From Tanypteryx hageni (lineage: Eukaryota > Arthropoda > Insecta > Odonata > Petaluridae): a stretch of 64,000 bases of DNA. Shown piece by piece: positions 34,018 to 44,954 of this stretch. The DNA is taken from assembly GCA_028673005.1 (NCBI GenBank), contig CM054116.1:92586707-92650706 (forward strand), given 5' to 3'. How positions within the stretch are numbered: position 1 is the first letter of the stretch; each line of letters opens with the position of its first letter. The position numbers and the translations under genes were made by a program. The notes under the pieces were generated by a model that saw only the letters and a program-made list of their open reading frames with translations, had not been told where the DNA came from and did no database searches.

Positions 34018-36180
34018 TCCTTCACAATACCCTTCACTTTTGCCAATTCGTCTCATGCCATTCATGATCCCAAGCGAATAAACACCTTTCAAAAAACTTT
34101 CCCCTAACGATTTGCTTCTTTCATTTAAAGTTTTCCACTTCGACTTCCATAGCTTGTTTTCTTTTCTTTTCGTTGCTCCTGCTGCCTGCTTCTCTTTCTC
34201 TCTCATCGAGTTTCCTTTACGTGGTTTTCTTACGATTAAAAATCATTCCGCGCTCTATAAAGAGTTTTCCCTTTGCATCTTTTTACCTCTCCTTGCGGCG
34301 AATTTCGTTTCCCTGTATCCCCCACAGGTTGCTTCGCGGAATCTTACAAATAGACCAAAATAACAACTTCCTCCTCCGAAACGTTTCTAGCTCCATCCCC
34401 TTCCTGCTCCTTAAAAGGAACGCACTTTTCCCTTCCATTCGAAACTGCTCAAACCGGAAAGCGGTTTTATCTTGCCTAAGGGAAGGTTTCAACGAAAGCG
34501 CCGGCGCCTGAACCGAAAAAGGAAATCCTTAAGTGTTACCCTTTAAATGTGCCATATCCCAAACAAACCCCTAAAAGTTCTTTTTTTTCTGGTGAGACGA
34601 TTAATCGCCCAAAATATCCTCGATTAACCGATCCATGAACTCTTCCGAAAGAGTTCCGACAGGTTTCCTTTTTCTCGAAATGATTAAAGAGTTTCTTTGA
34701 CTTTTTTCCAGGGATATTTCTCGCTTCTCGTCAATTAATTTTCATTAGTAACTACTCTTCCAACTTGTGGAGTTTTTTCAGCTACGGGGCCGGAACTTTG
34801 TTTCGGGTTTCTTTTAAAGTTCTGTCCGCGTAATTAAAAAAATGTCATAATTGATGTATTTGAAAATTTAGGTTTGCGAGTTTTAGTCTCAAAATATTCA
34901 CTCGCGTACGGAAATTAAACGTGAGGATATTAATGTGTTATTCTACTAGTTTTATATAATCAAGTACTAATTGCCGTATTTATTCGCGTAATTACCTCCA
35001 TCGCGTGATTGCCTCCCCCCTCCCGAACTATGAGGAGAAAATAAAATACTTTTTCTGACATGACCACTCTTACTGTAATGGGAAAATGTAAAAATCGTGC
35101 GAAAAATGGAGCAATTACTCGAGTAAATATGGTCTGTCTATCCGCGCTAATTAATCAGTCATTTTAGGCATCTTCTTAAAATCTATGGCAACTTGTTTAA
35201 ATTCAAGTATATTGTAATTTTTTACTAGTTATTTTTTAGCGCTGGAACCACTGATCGTCGAAAATGTCATTAGGTAGCCGTTAAAAACTATTTAGATGTT
35301 TTCTGATAATTGTATACATATCATAGTTTGAGATAGATGAAAACAGAGGGGTGATAATGACTAATTAAGAGAAAAAACCCTTCCGTGTCGGAAATTGCAT
35401 CATCGGAGAAATGTATGTAATTATAAGATAATTTTCAGCAAGGAATAGATTACTGGAATCTTAATGTTTCTGAAATAACGGCGTTTAGGTGAAGTAAATT
35501 GGAATTAAAAAAGCCCTGCAGGATTGAGTTCAAGAGTCAAGTAGCACCCGTGGAATTTTATTTCTGGAGCATATGGGGATTCATTCTGGGCTGGAAAACA
35601 ATATGCACTTGGATTACCGGAAAACAGATTGTAAAAGAAAAGAGAAACGATTACTTTAACCGTTGCTAAGCTCCCTCAAGATTCAGAGCAGAGATTAAAT
35701 AGCAGCCGCCTTTCCGATTCCGGGAATAACTATGTTAAAAGCCGAGACCCGCAATCTAGAAAACGGGAACGTGAGGTTTAGCACAAATGATCCTTTGCTA
35801 GTGTTTGCCTGCCAAACTGATAAACAAAGTATGAAACACAAAGGCATAAAAAAAAACAAATTCAAGAGGTTAAAAAAACAAAATACACCGCTCGGATATT
35901 TGTATCAACTGGTTCTTCGTGCTGAGATTGAGAAGATGTTGCGCAAAATGTATTGTGTTTGCCGTTACCCGGGGAATAGGGAATCGAAGTTTTTGTGGAA
36001 TTGAGACTTATAGGAGTGGAAAGATCACAAAATGTAAAAGGCAATTTAGGGAAATGGCAAATAAGTGCGTTACCCAAAAGAATAGAATAAAAGACGGAAA
36101 AGTATACTCCATAAATGGAATACAAAGAGATTTCAAAGGCGTTCCTTGTGGGAAATACGTATAAAACGTTATCAAAAGAT
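34018..36180. other. Gene-free stretch
   Basis: No frame with a recognisable domain. Contains one MITE-like inverted-repeat element (34974-35132). Confidence 0.5.
34974..35132. mobile_element. Short MITE-like inverted-repeat element
   Basis: CCGTATTTATTCGCGTAATT at the left is matched by inverted CCATATTTACTCGAGTAATT at the right (35113-35132), 15 or more of 20 bases, around a 110-bp interior that repeats GCGTGATTGCCTCC. A target duplication was not convincing, so superfamily is open. Confidence 0.55.
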
Positions 36181-36185
36181 TGGAT

Positions 36186-36560
36186 GGTTCTTGATTTTTT
36201 CTCTCAGAAACTAAATATATGGTAACGGTGATTATATGGTCTCGTGGAGTTTTTTTTATGGTAAATGTTGTTCTTTACTCAAATAATTTTTTAAATCTGC
36301 AACTCACAGGTAATATAAGTTGGGAGAGAAATTTTTTTAACTGCTGTTGCCGATAGAATCGTCGTATCGTCCGATGCAAACAAAATATGCGATGCTTGGG
36401 ATATTCTCCAATTTTTATCTCTCAAACTAGAAATCGTATTCGTGTGATCCTGCGGATTTTTTTGTGGTACAACTTGTCCTCTATTCAAATAAATGTTTTT
36501 TTCTACACCTCATGAAACATATAAGACCATGGGAGAGAAAAATATGGCATTTGTTGCTCG
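36186..36560. repeat. Diverged tandem duplication, about 195-bp unit
   Basis: The segments starting near 36186 and 36400 share the same order of motifs: TTTTTCTCTCA(G)AAACTA, GTGATTATATGG/GTGTGATCCTG, CTTTACTCAAATAA/CCTCTATTCAAATAA, and GGGAGAGAAA. Divergence is high. No coding function is seen. Confidence 0.55.
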
Positions 36561-36674
36561 ACGGATGCCATTTAACGAGATACAAGTATAGGTTTATTTA
36601 CATAAAGTGGAAGTTCTAACTAACGGATGTAGTTCTAAACCACAATTCAGCGACGAATTTTAATAAGGATCTCT

Positions 36675-36745
36675 AATACTCAATTTCATTAAAATCTATC
36701 CAGCGGTTTAGGAGATGAAAGTTACGACGGACGGAAGAGACGTGC
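36675..36745. repeat. Remnant of a dispersed repeat end
   Basis: The stretch reading TTTCATTAAAATCTATCCAG and then CGGTTTAGGAGATGAAAG resembles a motif common near the 3' ends of arthropod retroelements. Boundaries are not definable from one copy. Confidence 0.4.
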
Positions 36746-36989
36746 CCATATGGCGTTCCGCTACTACCACTTCGCTGGTAAAGAACGCCTGAAAAGGAAA
36801 ACAAGAAAGCAAATTTCGGATATTCAGCATCGTAAATATGGTAGATCGCAAAAAATGCCGCAAAGGGAAGAATCACGGATATAATAAATTGCATTTTAAT
36901 AGGGATATGAAGTAAATCCCTTATCCAGCAAAGGATTTTGGGACCCAACTAAGAAAAACACCCGCGTTCAGAAACAGGAAAGATTATCT

Positions 36990-37059
36990 GCTACGGTAGT
37001 TCAGGGGTAGAATATCCGCCCGGCAAGTGGAAGACCCGGGTTCGATTCCCGGTCATAGC
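36990..37059 (+). other. tRNA-Gly-derived module, first copy
   Basis: It folds as a tRNA: acceptor GCTACGG/TCATAGC (one C-A mismatch, one G-U), box A TAGTTCAGGGG, T arm CCGGG-TTCGATT-CCCGG with a perfect box B GGTTCGATTCC, and an anticodon stem TCCGC/GTGGA. It is closest in form to tRNA-Gly(GCC). The loop CCGGCAA has C at position 33 where U is invariant, so I do not call a working tRNA. Pol III promoters look intact. Confidence 0.8.
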
Positions 37060-37287
37060 AGAATTTTTTCTGTTTCAAAGTTATTCCCAAAATTACAGCT
37101 TATGCCATTCCGCATAGTTTCACATTATTCCACCAATTTCTGACTTTGGCAATCTCACCATATGAGAGGGAGGGGTTTTTTTTGGCGTTCTCTTGGAGGA
37201 CGTCCGTTGGGGCTGGTTGATACTAGCTTGGCTAGCCAGGACCCAACTAAGAAAAACACCCGCTTTCAGAAACAGGAAAGATTATCT

Positions 37288-37353
37288 GCTACGGTAGTTT
37301 AGTGGTAGAATATCCGCCCAGTGGAAGACCCGGGTTCGGTTCCCGGTCATAAC
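37288..37353 (+). other. tRNA-Gly-derived module, second copy
   Basis: Same module with a 4-base deletion removing part of the anticodon loop (CCGCCCAGTGG) and changes in box B (GGTTCGGTTCC) and the acceptor (TCATAAC). Not a functional tRNA. Confidence 0.8.
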
Positions 37354-37866
37354 AGAATTTTTTCTGTTTCAAAGTTATTCCCAAAATTACAGCTTATGCC
37401 ATTCCACATAGTTTCACATTATTCCACCAATTTCCAGCAAAGGATTGCATGAGATTTTTACTAATTTTCTATCGAGCGCATATTACTGCCGATAGACTTA
37501 TTAAATCAAAATCCTTGACTCACTGGTACACTTCCATCGCATTCGATACGATGCCTAAATATCTAGTCTCCTGAGAATATGGTTCATTAATTCTCTTTTT
37601 TGCTGCATCCCACAGCATAAATTACTTGAGAATTCCTGGCGCGTAGTCCGTAAAACCTCTCACAGTTCAGTGAGGATTAAATAATCGAATTAATTAATGC
37701 GTTTGATGTGATTTACGCCGCAGATATGAATTAATTCATAGGAGTCTGCTATTAAATTAAATTATGCACTAGTGAAATATGGAAGGATGCGCTGGAAGGT
37801 GCATGTTGTGTCCTCGTTTTTAACATAATTGAAAATGTATGCAACTTCTATCATGAATTTATCAGA

Positions 37867-37883
37867 TTTTTTTGTTGGCTTCC

Positions 37884-37955
<72 letters not shown>

Positions 37956-37968
37956 GGAAGCCAACAAA

Positions 37969-37972
<4 letters not shown>
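37867..37972. repeat. Perfect 106-bp palindrome with (TA)33 centre
   Basis: TTTTTTTGTTGGCTTCCCCA (37867-37886) is exactly repeated inverted at 37953-37972, and the 66 bp between is pure TA, itself self-complementary. The whole segment equals its own reverse complement. A second AT run follows to about 38001. Frames across it are artefacts. Confidence 0.95.
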
Positions 37973-38009
<37 letters not shown>

Positions 38010-40092
38010 GAATGAAAAATCTCACGAAAGTGAATAATTGATGCCGCAATTATCGCTAGATACTTTCGCGACGCTCCAATTTTTATGTTCTCATTTTCTG
38101 AACCCTTCATTTCAATTTATCATTTCTCATCGAATATATTGATTCACTGATACATTTAAACCTCATTTAAATTATTTAACGTATGCCTCTATCAATCATA
38201 GAGAAATTCATTTAATTTAGCTACTTTTCAATCACGGAGAAAGTTTTGTTATTGCATTCTTTAAAAGATCCATTTAATGAACAACTAAAAAAAACGGAAA
38301 ATGTTGACAATTCATTTATAAAAAAAAATTCGGATCCTTTTTCTTTGCTTTCGCTTTTTTGCGTCAACGTACTAATTCGGTTGTCACATCACAATGCCGC
38401 AAATCGTCGAGACTGCGGCAATGAGTACGGATTAGTGCGGCAGTGCAATGTTCGCAGAGTTGTAATTATATATGTACACAGATTGTGGCAACAAATCAAA
38501 AAGATATGCATCACCTCATTAATACTTTCATACCTTCCTTCATTTTCGAGGTTAAAATTTTTATGACGAAACTGGACTTCTCCCTTAATTCAAAAGTGTT
38601 TATTTTAGGAATTGACTTCTACGACCCCGTGACTGGTATATCGATTAGACAGAATATTAAATTATCGGCATGGATGAGGCTATGTTAAGCATTTTATTTC
38701 ACCTCGTATCCGCGATTTTATTTAAGTTAATCCTTTAACAAGCTCTCGATTTTTCTGCAGAGAAATAGATATTATATGAAGTGGCTAATTAAATGTCAGA
38801 TTATTTCCTGTCTGTATTATTCCACTACAAGCGTTGATGTTCCATGCATACCCGCATAGATTCTGTTATTTTTCGTATCCTTGGTGAGATTTGCAAGATG
38901 ATGAAAATCCGCTTGGCGTGTTTTTAGGAAAAATTGGATTGCATCATCGCCAATAAAAAACTTTGAGGTCAGAAACGCGTAACTGATTGTCTGATTCGTT
39001 GTGATTAATTTTCTCATACGATCTCTCATCTAAGATATAGCCGCGGTATATTCTGCTCGGTTGGTCGTAAACACGTTTTTTTTGCCGCGTTCCGTTGTTT
39101 TCGCCCCTTATGACTCCTTCACACGGAACAACGTTCGGCAGAGTCGGAATTGTTTGCGACAGCACTTCTCTTCTGTCCGAGGAATGAAAAAATCATTCGA
39201 GAGGCGTCTCAACACGCTCGGTTGTTAGCGCCAGACCTTTCCCAGTCCTAGGGATAAAAATTAACGCGAGCCTTGACGCCCCTGACATCCCTCACTGTCT
39301 CTCTTGATCTAGCTCCCCGTTCTCTCTAATCTCTGCCCGAGTTTACTCCGCCCGCCACCAGGGCGGCGCTCCCCTCGCGCATTTCCGATGGTTCGCTCCC
39401 TTATTTTTTTTATTCGTCCATCGCATCCCATCTCATCACAATGTATCGCATCGCAGACGACCTTGACCTCAATAAGAGCGTGTTCCGAACGCGAATAAAC
39501 CGACCATTGAAGATGGGGAGGGGACGAAATGGCCTATCTCTCCGCATTATTCTCATTTTCCTCTCTCCCGCTTTATCTTCCCCTCTTCCTCATTCTCTCT
39601 CTCCTCTGCTGCTCTCCATAAACTCACGTGACCGCGCATGCATGCTACGTAACAATCGCCGCTTTCTCTCTCTCTCTCTCTTTCTCTCTTTCCATCAAGC
39701 GGAAAACGCTTTTGCGGTGTTTTGGGACATTTGCGCCCGTTCAGAAGTTGGATGGAACGACGGGTTCGCGTATATTCTCTCGACTCGCTTCGATTAACGT
39801 GCTAGCATTACGCAAAGGAGCCGCGCGATTATATGTGACGTGTTTATCACGGGAGAGCTGGCTCAAACGGGCGTGATGCTTTTTTTGCAATGTTGACGGA
39901 GAAAGATTTGAGTGCGTTTGTTTCGATGTTATGACTGAAACGCCACGACGCCAACTCGGGGGTATCATCAGAAGGACTCGCTTGGTATGTTTTTGGATGT
40001 GTCTTCTGACATTCATCTCCTGAAAAATGAAGTATAAATATTTATTGTGTTGTTTTAACAAGTTAGTTATTAAATTATTCTGGAAAATGATA

Positions 40093-40176
40093 TCTTTCTG
40101 GTCGTGAATTCGAATTTAATCCAGGTCTTCCACTCCTACGAAGCTGAGGCTCTAACCGCTGAGCCACCGAGCTTTT
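40093..40176 (-). mobile_element. tRNA-derived SINE head fragment
   Basis: On the minus strand a perfect box A TGGCTCAGCGG (40156-40166) follows GCTCGG and leads through GTTAGAGCCTCAGCTTCG to a damaged box B (GGATTAAATTC). This is a different tRNA-like sequence from those at 25.5 and 37 kb. No tail or target duplication was found. Confidence 0.65.
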
Positions 40177-42145
40177 TATTAATGAATTACTTATTAAATA
40201 GTGGATCTAGCTCCAATAAATGTCCTCACAGAGACAAAGATAATTTTTTACTACTCTGTAGGATTTTTCTCAAACCCTTAGTTCTTTCTATATCTCTGTT
40301 TTTCGGGCCGATAACAGACCGATTTAATAAGTTTTTCTTGTATAAATAAGTTCAAAGATAATTCATGTTATCACATCTAAATCTTTCGACTGTTTGTGTT
40401 TATCATAATTGTATAAGGTTCTTTTAGGAATAAAAGAATAGATTTTGTCGGTAGATAGCGAAATTAGGTGTTTAAATTCTCAGATTAATCAGACAGCTTT
40501 GCCTTCACACCGAGTTTCTAGGTACTTTGTATGTAGCTTCAGACGACCTTCCTGATATGAGATCCAGCATTTGTACTTATTGCTAAGGAATGGCATCGTA
40601 TCTAGCGTGGCTGCTAGGATTCTCTTCCATCTTGCTTGAGAATATCGCAAGGGCTTTCGAAATATGGCTGAACCAACTCAAGTGTAAGACTGTTTAAATT
40701 CAATTTTCAAAAATGTATTGTAACTTAGCACAAAAAATGCACTAAATGAAAACAAAATTATGCAATCATGGTTTTGACACTTAGAGTCATTCTCTAAGAG
40801 CGAAAACCAAGGTAGTACAATTTTATTTGTGAGTATTCATTGGATTTTTTTGCACTATGTTCCATTACATTTTTGAGAATTAAATTTTATAAAATGCGTC
40901 GATTTCAAATATACTTTACTTGAGGTATATACTCATGCATACATGAGTACTTACATACACATACAAATTTGTTTTTATGAAGTGACATGGTATATGCTCG
41001 CGAAAAATCTGGCCGTATTATACAAAACGACTTGATGTGAATGCGTTCAATAACGAGTTTTACGCGAATCTCACCTCCACGTCTTTGTCGCGATTCAAAC
41101 GATCAACTTCGAGCGTTCGAATCTACGCCTTATACCTCCCTCTAGGATAGGGCGCTACGACATTCGTCTATTTTATTTTCTCCTTAAGTCTCTCTCTCTA
41201 CCGAATCCTGTATTCCTTTCCCTCTAACCCGTATCCCGTTTCCTTCCATTGCAGCAATTTGTTCGCGAAGCGTCCTACGTCAGTACAACGTCAACCCGAT
41301 AGGGAGAGCGCTATTCATTTCACAAATGGGGAATTTTTTCGATCCGATCTCGATAAAAGAAAATTCTAAAGGAATATTTTTGACAGCTTTCGGGTGAAGA
41401 GGAGCAAGAGGATGAGGTTGAGAGGGATTTTTTTGACGCTTTAAAAATGATTAATATAGATGCGCTGTCATAGATTCCAACTCGATAGTAAGGTTGGAAG
41501 CAAAGAGGGAAAGGATAGTGGTGTGTGTGTTTGTATGCGCTCATCTGCTTAAGTGAGTTTATGCGATCGCGCTTGAATATTTGTGTGTCATTAAAAGAGA
41601 AAGGATAAAATGTTTGTAATAACTACCATACTAAGAGGTAGCTTTTAATCTGAAATAGCTCTACCGAAAATTCAGTATAAAATCTGAATAGTGTGAGAAA
41701 GAAATCTAAATGTTCTCCTACGTGCCACGTAAAACACGATTGCGTATTAATATTAATCTGAATTTATTAAATATTGTTCGAATATTTTTTAATGCATTAC
41801 GTATAAAACTATCAAATATCTCGTTTGGTATTTTTCCTTTCAGAGTATATCGAACGGTTAAAGGGGAATGGAAATATGAGGATAAGGAAGGCAGGAAAAT
41901 AGATTCCTTTTTAATACATCTGCTCAGAGATGAGTGCATTTTGTGTGACGTACGATCGCGTTGGTGGGAAGCTTTGGTGCAATGCTCTGAGAGGATTTAG
42001 GGGTGGGAGGAGGAGGATGGGAAGGGATGGATGATAATGAAGTGTAAGGGGAACGAAATAGAGGAAAGAGGAAACGTCTTTGTTACATGTTGACGTGAGA
42101 AGTAGCGCGTAAGCCTCATTCTCGCTCCCTAAGATCTTCGAACTA

Positions 42146-42243
42146 TTTTATGAGATTAGAATTATATATCATTGTGGGTAATATCAATTTAGTATCGATT
42201 TTATGATATTAGAATTAAATACTGTTGCGGATAATATCAATTC
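42146..42243. repeat. Tandem duplication, 53-bp period
   Basis: TTTTATGAGATTAGAATTA...GGGTAATATCAATTT and TTTTATGATATTAGAATTA...CGGATAATATCAATTC are adjacent diverged copies. Confidence 0.8.
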
Positions 42244-43490
42244 TTGGTTTGCTGAGAGAGAGATAATTTATTTTTAATTGCTTTTATACGCTTGCTATTA
42301 ATAGCCCAAAATACTCAGGAATAAAAAATATTAATATGTTAAAAGAAGTTTAACAGAAATGCTAGTCATCACAATATTATGGGCATTTCACAGCGATAGA
42401 GTTAAAAAGAAATTTATTTTAAATGTAATTTTTAGAGACAAATTCTGCGATCTGCTCATCAAACTGACTGTTTGTAGTGTGAGATGGTTTTGATTTTTAG
42501 CCTTCATACTGCCTAAATATTAAACATTGGTAATATTAAGCAATTTAAAAACTAAAGAATTTGGTTTTATTGTACAGATTCCTAGGGATATTTACGACAG
42601 GTTTTGACAGATACTACACAAATGCTACCAATACATATGTAAATGGCATTGTCCTTATGAATAATTAGTCATTATTCAGAACCTGGGTCAACCAAAAGCT
42701 CAAATATATCTTTTTTCTTATTTTCCTTGTAGTTGCGTTTCTGAGAGCTGCGAATTTTGTACTTTCAAGCCCAGTGCTGCGACGGCCTCTTTATTTATTC
42801 GCCGATTTCTCCGCAGATTTATTTCTTTTGGATATTATTGCCTCTAAAATTCTATTTTTGCACATATCTCCTATATATGTGTGCCAAATATTGTTAAGTT
42901 GAGAACTTTTGTGCTTGTAATCGGAATCACTCCATTTATCATTATTAAAGGAAAACCAAATAAAGTTGCATACGGACCTATTATCTCAGTGTATAATAGG
43001 CGCTGTACTTCATTTATGAAAGGAGTGCGGTGTTCGACCATCAAGTTAAAATTTGAAATCCGTTAGCAAATGCCACCATTGGTTTCATTCCAGCGAGGCG
43101 CATATTTTGGCGATTACCCTTAGAACGATTTATAGCTAAACCGAGTGACCCTGATGACAAAATAATTATCAAAATACCATGAAAGGAACATTTTTTATGA
43201 CTTTAATTTTGTTTGAAAGCGAAAATAAAGCTCTAACACTGTAATCGACTGACTCGATTATAGCATCGTTTGTCCAAAATAATCTAAATTTGTAGTCATA
43301 AGAGTTGTTTAAAAAAGTACAGTTGTTGAAATTTAAAAAAATGTATAAGGTATTACATGAGAATATCATGTTAATATGGTAATTAAATAACTTTGATGAA
43401 AATGACAGCATTAAAAGTACTTGTTCCATAGGACTTTTACTGAAATTCTTTCGCCCACAAGGCGTTTCATTCGAAGACATCTCACTCATG

Positions 43491-43647
43491 ATTTCTCACC
43501 CACAGTGTTTTGCCCGTAGGTCATTTATTCTATGATCCGTTTAGCAGTTATTACGTATGTTTTCCCATACAAATTCGTTGAGTTGTTCCGCTGGACGAAA
43601 GAACTCATTGATAAAGTAGCATGTGGGCAAAATACTGGGTGAGATGT
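43491..43647. repeat. Imperfect inverted repeat next to a LINE
   Basis: TTTCTCACCCACAGTGTTTT (left arm, continuing to about 43533) pairs with the inverted right arm CATCTCACCCAGTATTTTGC (43608-43647), roughly 75% over 40 bp. TCGCCCACAAGG just upstream repeats part of the arm. It ends about 10 bp from the 3' tail of the LINE at 43.66 kb. Confidence 0.65.
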
Positions 43648-43656
43648 AATGGAACC

Positions 43657-44954
43657 CTTATTATTATTATTATTTATTAAACAGAAACAGGAATATCCCA
43701 ATTACATGTGTTGTAATAAAATATTAAAATAATACAATAAAATATATAAATGCAATAAAATACAAAACACATGTACCTAAGCAGTCATACACAAATAAGC
43801 GTTCAATACATATAAATAAGCAACTCGTAACATTATAATTCACGTGCGCTCGTCAAAGTTATACTTTTTTCTATTTTTCTTTTAAATACAGGACGTGAGA
43901 CATTAAAAATATCTATTGTATTGCACTTTGGACCTTCAACATTGAAGAGCCGAACAATTCTAGGCATTATTGAGTCTCTGTAAATATTTACTCTTGAATA
44001 TGGTTCATAAAGGAGTGCGGTGTGGCGAGATCTACGCAGCGGGACATTTAAGCCCACTAGTAGGACTAATGCATTACAGTCAATATTGCTGTTAAGAAGG
44101 TTTCGGAGAAACGCCATGTCTAAGACCTTTCTCCTATCACTCAATGACATTAGATTAAAGGTTTCACAGAGGAAATGATAGTTCTCTTTACTGTAGGTCA
44201 TCTTCTCCTTGTAGCAGAGCCACCGGATAAAACGTTTTTGCACTTTTTCAACGGCGTCTATATTTACCTGCTTTGCAGGATTCCATATCACACTCACATA
44301 CTCCAGCACTGGTCGAACAAGTGTGCAGAAAGTGTTCACAACAGTTGGGAGAGAAAAATTTTCAACAGAGTTTCGTTTAATGAAACCTAACAATCTTAAT
44401 GCCGTCGAACAAATAGATCTGACATGGTCACTGAAATTGAGTTTAGTGTCCAATATAACTCCGAGATCAGTCACCGTTTGCACTCGTTCCAAGGTAAGGC
44501 CGTTGATTTTATAAGAATATTGATAAATTTTTTCTTTAAAGAAAATGAAATGACTTTGCATTTTTTTATATTGGGAAATAATTTCCATCTTTGGCACCAT
44601 TTAAAAAATGTTAATATCATTTTGTAGAAGGACACAATCTTCTAATCGGCCAATGCTATTATAAATTTTAATATCGTCGGCGTATAATAGTGTTTTACAT
44701 ATGAGGGATACTGGTAGATCATTAATAAATACATTAAACAGGAATGGAGCAAGAATAGATCCTTGAGGAACACCAGATGTGACCCCATTTATGGATGAAG
44801 CATAGCCATCGACGACTACTTTTTGCGCACGGTTGTGTAAGTAAGAGCGCAGAATTTCTAATAAAGCTCCACTAATTCCAAAAGCCCGGATCTTACATAA
44901 GTGAAAACCATGATCAACACTGTCAAATCTCGATGTTAGAATAATATAAATCAT
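43657..44954 (-). mobile_element. Jockey/CR1-like LINE, 5'-truncated, minus strand
   Basis: The minus strand carries the second half of a reverse transcriptase, its C-terminal tail and about 175 bp of 3' sequence ending in an (AAT/TAA)n tail at 43658-43680. The 5' break falls inside RT motif A. The protein style (GVPQGSILAPFLF, LLYADD, then a WNP...VEKVQKRF block) fits Jockey or CR1-like LINEs, not the RTE-like one at 17.7 kb. Confidence 0.87.
43833..44954 (-). pseudogene. LINE reverse transcriptase fragment with paired frameshifts
   Basis: The 5' piece (44601-44954) begins in the remains of motif A (FDSVDH), then has motif B (SGVPQGSILAPFLFNVFIND) and the catalytic YADD. A stop at 44601 follows. 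Reading one base over from there restores WCQRWKLFPNIKKCKVISF, the region expected after QNDIN in this family. A second shift near 44540 returns to the frame that continues through VTDLGVILD and the C-terminal domain to 43833. The element is therefore broken by two opposite indels as well as 5' truncation. Confidence 0.88.

Larger units (their letters stand above)
36924..37446 (+). mobile_element. tRNA-Gly-like repeat, head-to-tail dimer within one target duplication
   Basis: The 14-bp TCCAGCAAAGGATT occurs at 36924-36937 and again at 37433-37446. Between them are one full 298-bp unit (36941-37238) and a second, truncated unit (37239-37432) that repeats it almost base for base, beginning GGACCCAACTAAGAAAAACA in both. 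The dimer starts 47 bp before the tRNA-like module and ends at CCACCAATTT. One insertion event therefore delivered about 1.6 units. The 21.5 kb copy is cut at another point of the same unit. No protein is encoded. Confidence 0.92.
37973..43490. other. Gene-free stretch
   Basis: No frame with recognisable domains. Contains a SINE-like tRNA fragment (40093-40176), a CT-rich patch at 39535-39705 and a tandem duplication at 42146-42243. Confidence 0.5.

Noticed and set aside
36990..37059. A functional tRNA-Gly or tRNA-Ala gene
   Set aside because: The anticodon loop lacks U33, the acceptor has a mismatch, and the module is part of a repeated, retrotransposed unit.
37762..38110. Frames of 60-95 aa over the palindrome
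   Set aside because: They are poly(Tyr-Ile) read from (TA)n.
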